Below are positions 15,898 through 25,036 of a stretch of 64,000 nucleotides of DNA, piece by piece. The DNA is taken from NCBI GenBank assembly GCA_964641965.1, contig CAZXLD010000010.1, forward strand, positions 45,859 to 109,858, given 5' to 3'. The translations under genes were made by a program, and so were the position numbers. The stretch comes from JAJDFU01 sp964641965. Lineage in GTDB: Bacteria; Bacteroidota; Bacteroidia; Chitinophagales; Saprospiraceae. Position 1 is the stretch's first letter. Every line of letters begins with the position of its first letter. The notes under the pieces were generated by a model. That model was not told the DNA's origin. It made no database searches and saw only the letters and a list, made by a program, of their open reading frames with translations.

Positions 15898-18756
15898 ATG
15901 CATATTCCCTATAATCATACTTTGTTAAAAGAAATCCCCAACGATCCCTTTGCCGTTCAGGAATACACCCTGCGGAATGGCATGAAGCTGTTTATGAGTA
16001 TTAATCCGAACGAGCCTCGAATCAACACTCAAATTGCAGTGAGAGCCGGCTCTAAACAAGACCCTCGGGAAACCACCGGTCTGGCCCATTACATGGAGCA
16101 CATGCTTTTTAAAGGTACCAGTAAAATTGGTACCCTGAATTGGGAGGAAGAGGCCCAATTACTGGAAAAGATTGCTGATTTGTTTGAAAAACACCGGCAT
16201 TCCAAAGAAGAGGAGGAGCGCAAAAACCTATATCAGGAGATCGATCAACTGTCTAATAAAGCAGCCCATCTTGTTGCCCCAAATGAATACGACAAACTAA
16301 CCACGGCGATCGGAGCCAAAAATACAAATGCTTATACCTGGGTAGAACAAACGGTATTTCTCAACGATATCCCTTCCAACGAATTGGAACGGTGGATGAG
16401 GCTGGAGTCTGAACGGTTCCGCATGATGGCTCTCCGATTGTTTCATACTGAGCTTGAAACCGTATACGAGGAGTTTAATATCAGCCAAGACCGAGATTTT
16501 CGCAAAGTAAACAAAGCGATACGGGAAGTCCTTTTCCCTAATCATCCTTACGGCACGCAGACTACCATTGGATCAGCAAATGACCTGAAGAATCCATCCA
16601 TGCACAACATTCAATGGTATTTTAAAACCTACTATGTGCCAAATAATATGGCGATCATACTGGCTGGCGATTTTGATCCTGATTCCGCCATTCAGCTTGC
16701 CGAGCAGTACTTTGGTACGTATTCCCCACAAGAGATTCCTCCCTTCACGTTCGAGGAGCAGCCCGTACTTTCCGAGCCAGTAACCAGGGAGGTCTTCGGG
16801 CAAGAAGCACCATTCGTCGAAGTTGCATGGCGAACCGAGGGAGCCAAGAGTGATAATCCTTTTCTATTAGGCGTCATTCAGACCATGCTATATAATCGAA
16901 GGGCAGGTTTATTTGACGAAAAGCTACTTCGGCCCCAGAAGGTGTTGGAAGCCAATGCGTGGGCCTGGCTGTATGAAGATTACTCCGTTTTCGGATTGTA
17001 TGGTAAAGCCCGGGAAGGTCAAAACCTTGAAGAGGTTAAAGATTTATTGCTGGCTCAGGTTGATTCCCTCAAAAAGGGGGATTTTGACGATTGGTTGCTC
17101 GAAGGTGCTATCCGGGATCTAAAAATTAATGAGCTGCGCGCTACAGAAGATAATGAAGTCCGGGCGCACTTATTGACCAATGCATTTATCCTGGGAATCA
17201 GCTGGGACCGATTTGTGAAACGGTTTGATTTCCTGGAGCAGCTTACTGCGGAAAAAATACAGGATTTCGTTAAAGCGAATCTGGACCAGGGCTATGTCAT
17301 TGCATATAAAAGACAAGGAACAGACAGCTCTGTAGTCAAAGTGGACAAGCCGGAAATCACGCCCGTATCACTCGATAGGCAAGCGTTGTCCGAATACGGG
17401 AAGGCGTTCTTATCAGAAACAGCTCCGGGATTAGATCCGGTATTCACCGATTTCGCCAACGAGATTGAAACGGCTTCGGTTGGACAAAACCTCCAACTAA
17501 ATCGGGTCCATAACCCGGATAATCCCATTTTCAACCTGTCTTATCTGTATGAATATGGGGCCGCTGCAGATCCCTTGTTAACAGTTTCCCTAAAATATTT
17601 ACCCTATCTGGGCACCAACAAGTACAGCGTTACTGAAAAACAACGACTGTTATTCAAGCTTGGCTTACGCCTAAATACGCACCTTTCTGAACGGCGATTT
17701 CGAATTTCGTTGACGGGCCTCGAGGAATCCTTGCCTGAAGGTATTCAGTTACTGGGCCACATTCTTACCGAAGTCAAAGAAAATCCGGATGCCCTCAGCA
17801 ATCTGGTGGCTGACATATTGGTTAAACGGCAAAATGCCAAGCAAAACAAACAGACCGTTTTACAACAAGGGCTGGTAAATTATGCCCGATATGGGGCAAT
17901 TTCACCATTCACCGATATTCTGCCTGAAAAATCTCTCCAAGCGCTGGACCCAAAACAATTGGCCCAGCACCTATCCACAGTTAGTCAGCAGGAACATCAG
18001 ATCTATTACTATGGACAGATGGGAATGGGAAAGTTGCAAAACTTATTCCTGGAGCACCATTCGCTAAACGGCCTCCAGATCGAAGAAACCTCAAGTAAAA
18101 CGTACCCGGAACTGGATACGCCGGCCGATAAGATCTATTTTGTTCATTTTCCCATGGTCCAGGTGGAATTGATGTTCCTGTCTCGAGGGACTCCTCAATT
18201 TTCCTTGGAAGAATACCTATTGTCTCAATTATACAATGAGTACTTTGGTTATGGATTGAGCTCGATTGTTTTTCAGGAAATTCGAGAAGCCAGGGCCTTG
18301 GCATATGCTACCTATGCATACTACAGTTCCCCTGAACGGCAGGATAAAGCACACTATTTGCGTGCTTTTGTAGGAACTCAGCCTGATAAGATGGAAGAAG
18401 CCGTCACTTCCCTCAAGCAAATCCTGGAAGAAATGCCTGTTGTACCAGCGTTGATAAACCAGGCTCGAATTTCGATTCGCAAGCGAATTGAAACAGAACG
18501 GATTGCCCCGTCAGCTATTTTTTGGGAAGGCAGGCGCAATAAGGACCGGGGATTGGACAGGGATGTACGTAAGGACATGTATGAACGTATGGACGCATTG
18601 AGCCCGGACGATTTGGTCCTTTTTCAGAAAAACCATGTCAAAGGCAGACCCTACACCCTATTGGTACTTGGAGATCGGAGCCGCATTAATTTTAATTACC
18701 TCGACCAACTGGGTGAAGTCGAAGAGCTAAGTATGGAACAACTCTTTGGATATTAG
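15898..18756 (+). CDS. M16 zinc metallopeptidase (insulinase/pitrilysin type)
   Basis: 952 residues from ATG 15898 (an in-frame TTG at 15874 adds only eight residues). No signal peptide is seen, so a cytoplasmic place is likely. The inverted zinc motif HXXEH is HYMEH (H64, E67, H68) within TTGLAHYMEHMLFKGT, and the third ligand is probably the Glu in LETVYEEFNIS about 75 residues later. A second, inactive M16 half with the usual LSEYLLSQLYNEYFGYG...-type region and REARALAYATYAYYS is in the C-terminal part. Full length matches the single-chain two-half M16 peptidases of Bacteroidota, which degrade peptides in a closed chamber. The 3' end overlaps the next gene by 11 nt. Confidence 0.9.
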   Translation: MHIPYNHTLLKEIPNDPFAVQEYTLRNGMKLFMSINPNEPRINTQIAVRAGSKQDPRETTGLAHYMEHMLFKGTSKIGTLNWEEEAQLLEKIADLFEKHRHSKEEEERKNLYQEIDQLSNKAAHLVAPNEYDKLTTAIGAKNTNAYTWVEQTVFLNDIPSNELERWMRLESERFRMMALRLFHTELETVYEEFNISQDRDFRKVNKAIREVLFPNHPYGTQTTIGSANDLKNPSMHNIQWYFKTYYVPNNMAIILAGDFDPDSAIQLAEQYFGTYSPQEIPPFTFEEQPVLSEPVTREVFGQEAPFVEVAWRTEGAKSDNPFLLGVIQTMLYNRRAGLFDEKLLRPQKVLEANAWAWLYEDYSVFGLYGKAREGQNLEEVKDLLLAQVDSLKKGDFDDWLLEGAIRDLKINELRATEDNEVRAHLLTNAFILGISWDRFVKRFDFLEQLTAEKIQDFVKANLDQGYVIAYKRQGTDSSVVKVDKPEITPVSLDRQALSEYGKAFLSETAPGLDPVFTDFANEIETASVGQNLQLNRVHNPDNPIFNLSYLYEYGAAADPLLTVSLKYLPYLGTNKYSVTEKQRLLFKLGLRLNTHLSERRFRISLTGLEESLPEGIQLLGHILTEVKENPDALSNLVADILVKRQNAKQNKQTVLQQGLVNYARYGAISPFTDILPEKSLQALDPKQLAQHLSTVSQQEHQIYYYGQMGMGKLQNLFLEHHSLNGLQIEETSSKTYPELDTPADKIYFVHFPMVQVELMFLSRGTPQFSLEEYLLSQLYNEYFGYGLSSIVFQEIREARALAYATYAYYSSPERQDKAHYLRAFVGTQPDKMEEAVTSLKQILEEMPVVPALINQARISIRKRIETERIAPSAIFWEGRRNKDRGLDRDVRKDMYERMDALSPDDLVLFQKNHVKGRPYTLLVLGDRSRINFNYLDQLGEVEELSMEQLFGY

Positions 18757-19720
18757 GTCACATAGATCGCCTTGGGAAGTACTGAGTACCCATGCACCCA
18801 GCCCACTGGTCCCATTGAATCTCGGCAATGCAGTCTCCAACTCGATAAAAGTTTGGATCAAGCGGGATGACCAACTATGCCTGCCTACGGAAAATAATAA
18901 TTTGGCTTTTTGTGGCAACAAATGGCGTAAGCTGAAATACAACCTCCTGAAGGCAAAGCAACTAGGAAGTGCTGGGCTGATTACCTTTGGAGGTGCTTAC
19001 TCAAATCATATTGCCGCCACAGCCGCCGCCGGCCAAATCTTTGGTTTTCGCACCATCGGGATCATCCGGGGAGAAGAAAACCTACCCTTGAATCCTACTT
19101 TGCGAATGGCTCAGGAGGCAGGGATGGAGTTTCGATACGCGAAACGTTCAGCCTATCGAAAAAAAGAAAGAGCTCCTCTGGTTCAATCGATTCTGAGCGA
19201 ATTCCCAGATTACTTCCACATTCCGGAAGGAGGTACAAACCCACTTGCTTTAAAGGGGGGTGAGGAACTTGCAAAGGAACTCATCCAACAGTTGGGTAAC
19301 CCCCCGGATCTAATAGCTGTATCCATGGGTACTGGTGGCACAGCAGCTGGTTTGGTCTTGGGCTCAGCCCCTGCTTCTCAGGTATTGATTTTTCCTGCGC
19401 TGAAAGGGAATTGGCCACGCATAGAGATAGAAGCCTTGGTGAAAAACAGTTCTGTTCGTGCTGAATGGGCCATTATCCCGGATTACCACTTCGGCGGCTT
19501 TGCCAGACTTACTCCTGAGCTTACAGCTTTTATCCGCCATTTTGAACTCCAGCATGGTATACCTCTGGACCCAATTTATACTGCTAAATTATGTTGGGGA
19601 ATAATCCAAGAATTGGAAAAAGGACGATGGAAAGGGCCAAAAGACCTAATCCTGATTCATAGCGGAGGATTGCAGGGAAGGTTTGGATTTGAAGAGCGCT
19701 TCGGGATTTCCTTTACATGA
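18746..19720 (+). CDS. PLP-dependent D-cysteine desulfhydrase / ACC deaminase family enzyme
   Basis: 324 residues. The start is a TTG at 18746 inside the end of the M16 gene; no ATG lies nearby, so translational coupling is likely. Family marks are IKRDDQLC near residue 38, the PLP-lysine loop FCGNKWRKLKYN (K59), TFGGAYSNHIAATAAAG, PEGGTNPLALKG, the phosphate-binding VSMGTGGTAAG and the C-terminal IHSGGLQGRFG. Members open D-cysteine to pyruvate, sulfide and ammonia, or deaminate 1-aminocyclopropane-1-carboxylate. Sequence alone does not separate the two; desulfhydrase is the commoner role in Bacteroidota. A bidirectional terminator follows directly. Confidence 0.87.
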   Translation: MDIRSHRSPWEVLSTHAPSPLVPLNLGNAVSNSIKVWIKRDDQLCLPTENNNLAFCGNKWRKLKYNLLKAKQLGSAGLITFGGAYSNHIAATAAAGQIFGFRTIGIIRGEENLPLNPTLRMAQEAGMEFRYAKRSAYRKKERAPLVQSILSEFPDYFHIPEGGTNPLALKGGEELAKELIQQLGNPPDLIAVSMGTGGTAAGLVLGSAPASQVLIFPALKGNWPRIEIEALVKNSSVRAEWAIIPDYHFGGFARLTPELTAFIRHFELQHGIPLDPIYTAKLCWGIIQELEKGRWKGPKDLILIHSGGLQGRFGFEERFGISFT

Positions 19721-19753
19721 AAAGGGCTGTCCAAACATTTGAACAGCCCTTTT
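19720..19753. terminator. Bidirectional intrinsic terminator
   Basis: AAAAGGGCTGT (19720-19730) pairs with ACAGCCCTTTT (19743-19753) around a 12-nt loop; A- and T-runs flank both sides. It serves the convergent PLP-enzyme gene and the minus-strand PD40/SPOR gene. Confidence 0.85.
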
Positions 19754-19781
19754 CAAGAGGTCAGCTTATCAATAAATGAAC

Positions 19782-21761
19782 TTACAGGTTAATTCGCCCA
19801 AACCGCACACCATCTTCGTATTGAACCACAAAAGCGGTTGCGTACCCGCTGCTTTGTACCCTGTCCAAGGCATTGTAAGCCTCCGCTTCCGAAAAGAAAT
19901 CCCCAATTAGGATACGAGTCAGTTTGGACCGGATCAAATATTCGGTATCGAAGCGTCCCATATCCTCCAGATGAGAAATTCTGGGTTGCAGGCTGGGCAG
20001 TCCTTTCCGGGTGGCAATTAGTTGAATTTTATAGTACCGTCCCTGATAACGGGGAGCTTTACTAATGTATTCAAGGTTATCATTACCATTGATCCCCTTA
20101 GCCGTATATTCTGTGCCTGAGTCGTCCAGAATGGGTAAAGCACCGGCAGTAATTTCATCTGTCATTGAAGGTGCAGAACTACTAGATGCAGGCTCTTTCT
20201 CTTCCACCGCATCCAAATAAACCGGCTGCCCATAAGTATCCATATTAATATCCGTAGTGCTTACGGTATAAGAACCGGGCTGGTAATCCGGGCTGGTAAT
20301 CTCCACGGCATAGGACTTATCAGCCTGTACTTCAAAACGGTATTCGCCATTACTAGTCGTTTGAGTACCGATCAGAGAGCGACCAGCTTCACCGGATTCA
20401 TAGACGGTTACCGAAGCATTTAATAGCGGGGTTTGCGTTTGCTGATCCATCACTTGCCCGGCGAGCGTAACAGGTCTACCCGGTAAAACAAAACCGAAAA
20501 TATCATCATTTGTGGTTCCATTGCGCAATCCGGAAAGCTTGCGATTGGAAGCAATAAAAGCACGAGGACCAAAGAAGTTATAATAATAATCGTCTGCTGG
20601 AGAGTTGATCGGCTTACCCGCATGGGCTGCCTTGCCCCAGGATTGCATATTTCCTTTTGCCATGTAAACATCAAACCCTCCGATACTTGGATGACCATTG
20701 GTCGAAAAATAGAGGGTTTGTGAACCAGGATCGTAAAACGGAGTAATATCGTCCCCAATTGAATTGACCTGTGCTCCCAGGTTTACCGGATTACTGAAGG
20801 TAAAAACAGAAGTGTTCAAATTTCGAGTAGCAAACCAAATATCCATTTCTCCACTTCCTCCAGGCCGGTTGGATGAAAAATACAAGACTTCGAGTGAGCC
20901 GTTTTGCATTACTGCAGGATGTGTATTGTTGGTTCCTTCTTTGTTGATCGGCGCAGGAAGCTTTTCCGGTTTACCCCAGATATCGCCGTTTCTTGTCACA
21001 TAATAAATGGCACATTGCGACTCTTTGACTCTGTATGAAGTTGAGGCATCACAAATGGTGAAGTAAAGCGTATTGCCGTTAGGAGAAAGGGCTGTGTTCC
21101 CAAAATGTCCCTCGGTCAATCGGGGAAAATTATCCGGCAAACCTCCGATTTCCCAATTTCCATTGGCCTCGGGTGTAGCAGACAAAACCGTAGCCTTACC
21201 ATTACGCGTAGACGAGAACAGTAAGATATCTGCTAAAAGAGTGGGGGCAAACTCATCTTCATCCGAATTAATCCCTTCCCCTGGATATATCACCCGTGTA
21301 CCTTCCGTCAAAACCATAGATGAAGCAAGCTGGGCACCGACCATCTCCCGTTGAATTACCATATCCAGTTTCTCTTTGCCAGCTCCTGAGTAACTGTTAG
21401 ACAAATTGCGCAAAGCACGAATTGCCTGATCGTAGTTGCCTTCACTCTTTAAGGCGCGTGCATAGTTTAGGTTAGCAAGCGGATAAGACTTGGTGTCATC
21501 GACCACCTGCTTGTAGGCCGCAGCGGCTTTTTTGTAATTTCTGGCTTTGTAATACGCTTCGGCGGCACTGTAAATGAGTTCCGTTTTTTTGGACTTGCTC
21601 TCAAAAGCGAGTTCGTACGCTTTGGCAGCTTTTTCATATTCCTGCACCGACAGGAACGCATCAGCTTCTTTTTTCAAGGATTTCCAGCTTTGTTTTTTTT
21701 GCGCTTGGGCTGGAAGAACCAAAACGCATACCGCCATGAGTAAAAGCAGGTGCTTCTTCAT
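19782..21761 (-). CDS. PorE-like protein: TPR, PD40 propeller, CRD and SPOR domain
   Basis: 659 residues with a clean signal peptide (ending PAQAQ). Order of domains: TPR helices (about 25-150, e.g. YEKAAKAYELAFES), PD40/WD40-like propeller repeats (about 165-410, with LYFSSNRPGGSGEMDIWF and LYFSTNGHPSIGGFDVYMA), a carboxypeptidase regulatory-like domain (about 425-510, TLAGQVMDQQTQTPLLNASV), a Ser-rich linker, and a C-terminal SPOR-type domain (about 575-659, YYKIQLIATRKGLPS ... FSEAEAYNALDRVQSSGYATAFV). This is the layout of PorE of the T9SS, but with SPOR replacing the OmpA-type peptidoglycan anchor. It starts 27 nt after purN and probably belongs to the bamD operon. An envelope or T9SS role is inferred. 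Confidence 0.82.
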   Translation of the reverse strand: MKKHLLLLMAVCVLVLPAQAQKKQSWKSLKKEADAFLSVQEYEKAAKAYELAFESKSKKTELIYSAAEAYYKARNYKKAAAAYKQVVDDTKSYPLANLNYARALKSEGNYDQAIRALRNLSNSYSGAGKEKLDMVIQREMVGAQLASSMVLTEGTRVIYPGEGINSDEDEFAPTLLADILLFSSTRNGKATVLSATPEANGNWEIGGLPDNFPRLTEGHFGNTALSPNGNTLYFTICDASTSYRVKESQCAIYYVTRNGDIWGKPEKLPAPINKEGTNNTHPAVMQNGSLEVLYFSSNRPGGSGEMDIWFATRNLNTSVFTFSNPVNLGAQVNSIGDDITPFYDPGSQTLYFSTNGHPSIGGFDVYMAKGNMQSWGKAAHAGKPINSPADDYYYNFFGPRAFIASNRKLSGLRNGTTNDDIFGFVLPGRPVTLAGQVMDQQTQTPLLNASVTVYESGEAGRSLIGTQTTSNGEYRFEVQADKSYAVEITSPDYQPGSYTVSTTDINMDTYGQPVYLDAVEEKEPASSSSAPSMTDEITAGALPILDDSGTEYTAKGINGNDNLEYISKAPRYQGRYYKIQLIATRKGLPSLQPRISHLEDMGRFDTEYLIRSKLTRILIGDFFSEAEAYNALDRVQSSGYATAFVVQYEDGVRFGRINL

Positions 21762-21788
21762 TGAATTAGGGATTTTAATTTGCAGTAA

Positions 21789-22355
21789 TTATAATATCAA
21801 CAAACGCTCTATAAGAGGAGGAAAATGAAGGTGCTCCAGTGCTTGCACCTTGCGAGCAATATCCGGAGCTTCATCTTCCTCTGTTAAGTTGCAGGTTGCC
21901 TGGAATACTATTGCACCATCATCGTACTGTTCATTTACCCAATGCACGGTTATTCCAGATTCCTTTTCACCTGCCGCTCTTACTGCCTTATGCACATGCA
22001 TACCGTACATTCCTTTCCCTCCATATTTGGGCAGTAAGGCTGGGTGAATATTGATCATTTTACCGGAGTAGGCTTGTACAAGCTCAACAGGCACCTTCCA
22101 GAGGAAGCCGGCAAGAACGATCAAATCAATCTTGTAGTGGTCTAGTAGTGCCAGTAAAGTGGCTTTATCGTAGAAACGCTCTCTATCCAGGAATTTGCGG
22201 TCAACCCCAAATTCTTGTGCTACATGGAGAACAGGAGCGTGTTCCTTATTGCTAATTATCAAAACCACGCGAATTGAGGGGTGGTTTTGAAAATATTCAA
22301 GAATCCTTCTGGCATTGCTCCCTCTACCCGAAGCCAGGATGGCAATATTCTTCAA
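21789..22355 (-). CDS. purN: Phosphoribosylglycinamide formyltransferase 1
   Basis: 188 residues, usual length. It transfers a formyl group from 10-formyl-THF to GAR in step 3 of purine synthesis, in the cytoplasm. Diagnostic blocks: the N-terminal nucleotide loop ILASGRGSNARRI, LAGFLWKVP, the catalytic region INIHPALLPKYGGKGMYG with the essential Asn and His, and SGITVHWVNEQYDDG with the catalytic Asp. It lies between porD (129 nt upstream) and the PorE-like gene. No other purine gene is in the window. Confidence 0.95.
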   Translation of the reverse strand: MKNIAILASGRGSNARRILEYFQNHPSIRVVLIISNKEHAPVLHVAQEFGVDRKFLDRERFYDKATLLALLDHYKIDLIVLAGFLWKVPVELVQAYSGKMINIHPALLPKYGGKGMYGMHVHKAVRAAGEKESGITVHWVNEQYDDGAIVFQATCNLTEEDEAPDIARKVQALEHLHFPPLIERLLIL

Positions 22356-22484
22356 GATTATCCAAGTATTCCTTTCAACAGAAAGTTACAAATTTATCGA
22401 ATAGACTTGAAATCCAGGCCCCAACAACCAATTCTCAACAAGCTGAACGCCAATATTTTGAAACCAAGTTGGTAATATAAACAT

Positions 22485-23396
22485 TTAGGTCCGAATTCTT
22501 TTGTACCGGTCAAGATTGGCAGCATCGATCTGTGACATTATTTGTATCACTTTATTGCCCAGTTCCCTCGGAGCTCCTCGAAACACCTGAATAATCTCTT
22601 CTGCTTTGGCATTATTAAACATTTGCAAAACCATTGTATTTCGAAATACGACATTGGTTTTTTCCAGCAACTCCAACGACTTTAATAGCACGTTTTGCCC
22701 GGCAGAAGGATTTTCATACATCACATCCAATCCTAACCTATGATAATCATACCAAGCCCTGCGATAGTCACGCATCCTGGGGTCCAACATATTTTGAATA
22801 ATGAAAAAACGATTGCGATTGCCATCTGTCGACTGCCATCCTCCATAAAAAGCTGCTGCTCCTTGAGGTACATTATTCAATACCGCTTGTGCTTTTTGGA
22901 AATGAGGTTCACCACCATAGGGGCTGAAAGAGTCATAATCGTATCCAAGAATGATGAAAACATAGAAGGACAGGATTGCTGACAGATTATTGGTGAATGT
23001 ATTCTCCGAATATATGATGGGAAGAAATTGCTCATAGTCGAAAGTAACCTGCTTATCCAGATGGTTAATCAGCGTAGTTTCATAGTCACTGCCGTATACA
23101 GGTCGGGTAGCAGAAATAGCTAGGTCTGCGCGAAACTGGGTCTGCGACAATTCTTCCTGGATGGTCAGCAGCAAATTACAATTGATCCGTTCTTCCGGAT
23201 TAAAAAGATCTTCAGTCCAACGCTGGGCATTCAGAAAGTCCCGAATGCTGTTCTCCAAAGCTTGGTAAACTTTGGGATCTACAATTTGTCGCTTTTGGTA
23301 GTTGACACGAACGGTAAAATTCAGTTCCTGACTGAAAGTTGGACTTCCGACAAAGACAAATAGCACCAACATAAACAACCGATTCATTAATCCCAT
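22485..23396 (-). CDS. porD: DUF4835 family protein (PorD of type IX secretion)
   Basis: 303 residues. The upstream coaBC stop and this ATG share a base (TGATG), so I start at 23396; a GTG at 23399 is the only longer choice. The signal peptide ends near SPTFSQ. The mature chain, ELNFTVRVNYQKRQIVDPKVYQALENSIRDFLN..., with RINCNLLLTIQEE and SFYVFIILGYDYDSFSP...GGEPHFQKAQ, is the DUF4835 family, annotated in recent databases as PorD. It is periplasmic. The order coaBC-DUF4835 is widely conserved in Bacteroidota, usually followed by recN; here purN comes next. Its molecular activity is unknown. Confidence 0.82.
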   Translation of the reverse strand: MGLMNRLFMLVLFVFVGSPTFSQELNFTVRVNYQKRQIVDPKVYQALENSIRDFLNAQRWTEDLFNPEERINCNLLLTIQEELSQTQFRADLAISATRPVYGSDYETTLINHLDKQVTFDYEQFLPIIYSENTFTNNLSAILSFYVFIILGYDYDSFSPYGGEPHFQKAQAVLNNVPQGAAAFYGGWQSTDGNRNRFFIIQNMLDPRMRDYRRAWYDYHRLGLDVMYENPSAGQNVLLKSLELLEKTNVVFRNTMVLQMFNNAKAEEIIQVFRGAPRELGNKVIQIMSQIDAANLDRYKRIRT

Positions 23397-24610
23397 CACT
23401 CCTTGTTTTTTAGTATGATCGTGTCCAAAATGGCCTGAAAAATATCTTTAGCCACCTCTACTTTGGTTTTGAGTTCGAAATGACGCACCATACCTTCCGG
23501 TGAAAGCAAGGTAATTTTATTGGTATCGTGACCAAAACCTGCTCCAGGATCTTCTAATGAATTCAGAACGATCAAATCCAGGTTTTTCTTTTCCAATTTG
23601 CTTGTTGCATGTTGGATGGCGTCATGGGTTTCCAGGGCGAAGCCGACTAAAAGTTGGTCTTTTTTCTTGACGCTCCCCAGAGTCGCTGCGATATCCGGAT
23701 TTTTTACCAACCGAAGCAGCATCTCCCCTTCTTTGCTTTTAATCTTTTGTGTGACGGATTTTTCGGGCCGATAATCCGCCACTGCCGCAGCTAATATTCC
23801 AATATCAGCGTGTGAAAATAAAGCCGTTGCTTTTTCCCACATTTCCTGGGCACTTTCCACCCGATGGAGCTGAATACGAGTATGCTCTATGTTTTCCGCT
23901 GACGGTCCTAAAACCAGATCCACCTCCGCCCCCAATCGCTGGGCTTCCCAAGCTAGAGCAACCCCCATTTTTCCGGAAGACCGATTGCCGATAAAACGAA
24001 CCGGATCAATGGCTTCATGAGTAGGGCCTGCTGTCAATAGTACTCGTTTTCCCTTCAACGGCAACTGGGGATCGAAGAAGGATTTCAAATGTGCTACCAT
24101 TTCTTCAGGCTCAGCCAGTCGACCTGCTCCAATAAGGCCACTGGCCAACTCACCATGGCCTACCTCAATCATATGGTTCCCATAACCCGCAAGTCGATCT
24201 ACATTAGCCCGGGTAGCCGGATGATGCCACATGTCCATATCCATAGCCGGAGCTAGAAAAACGGGACAGCGTGCCGATAAATACACAGCCGACACCATAT
24301 TATCGCACAAGCCCTGGGCAAAGTGGGCTAAGGTGTTGGCTGTAGCTGGTGCAATCAGGTAGGCATCTGCCCAAATACCAAGTTCTACATGGTTATTCCA
24401 GCCTTCATCGCTGCTCACTTGCGAGAAGACCGGACGTTTGGAAAGTGTACTCAAGGTCAGACTACTGATGAATCGGGTTGCCGCTGGGGTCATTAACACT
24501 TGCACTTCTGCTCCTTCCTTTACCAATAACCGAACTAAAAAAGCAGCCTTGTAGGCAGCTATACTACCACTGACACCTACTAAAATCCGTTTACCGGTAA
24601 GAGAAGACAT
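23396..24610 (-). CDS. coaBC: Bifunctional phosphopantothenoylcysteine decarboxylase/synthetase
   Basis: 404 residues, full length. It makes 4'-phosphopantetheine from 4'-phosphopantothenate, cysteine and CTP for coenzyme A. The N-terminal flavodoxin-like CoaC half shows GVSGSIAAYKA (FMN site), the catalytic His in NNHVELGIWADA, LIAPATANT and the substrate clamp PAMDMDMW. The C-terminal CoaB half shows LTAGPTHEAIDPVRFIGNRSSGKMG, AAVADYRP and the late KKKDQLLVGFALET. It sits in the bamD-rpoZ-coaBC-porD block. Confidence 0.96.
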   Translation of the reverse strand: MSSLTGKRILVGVSGSIAAYKAAFLVRLLVKEGAEVQVLMTPAATRFISSLTLSTLSKRPVFSQVSSDEGWNNHVELGIWADAYLIAPATANTLAHFAQGLCDNMVSAVYLSARCPVFLAPAMDMDMWHHPATRANVDRLAGYGNHMIEVGHGELASGLIGAGRLAEPEEMVAHLKSFFDPQLPLKGKRVLLTAGPTHEAIDPVRFIGNRSSGKMGVALAWEAQRLGAEVDLVLGPSAENIEHTRIQLHRVESAQEMWEKATALFSHADIGILAAAVADYRPEKSVTQKIKSKEGEMLLRLVKNPDIAATLGSVKKKDQLLVGFALETHDAIQHATSKLEKKNLDLIVLNSLEDPGAGFGHDTNKITLLSPEGMVRHFELKTKVEVAKDIFQAILDTIILKNKE

Positions 24611-24694
24611 ACTGACAAGAGTGGTTTAAATCAAAAGACCGACTTTCCCTTAATGGAGAAAACCGGCCTGTTGATCTTTACAGCTTGGGAAGGC

Positions 24695-25036
24695 TTACTC
24701 GCCTTCAGGCCTGCGGTTGGAGTGTCGGCTGTACAATTCGTCCTCCAAATACTCCTGCATAGCAATGATCACAGGATTTGGCAACTTTTCATAAAACTTG
24801 GAAATCTCAATCTGCTCCTTATTCTCACTCACTTCCTCTATCGTCTCGGCTGAAGTGGCAAACTCTTCCAACTTATTGTGCAACTCATGCTTTAAGTCAA
24901 CACCGACCTGCTTGGAACGCTTGGCAATGATGGCCAAAGTCTTGTAGATATTGTTGGTGTCTTTTACCAGATAATTGATACTGCGAGCACTGATATTAGG
25001 ATCGAGCCCTTGCACTTTGTTCTTGATATCCGTCAT
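24695..25036 (-). CDS. rpoZ: RNA polymerase omega-type subunit
   Basis: 113 residues. The short helical protein with DTNNIYKTLAIIAKRSKQV and LEEFATSAETIEE is the Bacteroidota omega/Rpb6-like subunit, which helps assemble RNA polymerase. The ATG at 25036 lies 41 nt inside the 3' end of bamD in another frame; there is no later start that would leave the conserved region whole. Gene order next to coaBC supports the call. Confidence 0.83.
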   Translation of the reverse strand: MTDIKNKVQGLDPNISARSINYLVKDTNNIYKTLAIIAKRSKQVGVDLKHELHNKLEEFATSAETIEEVSENKEQIEISKFYEKLPNPVIIAMQEYLEDELYSRHSNRRPEGE

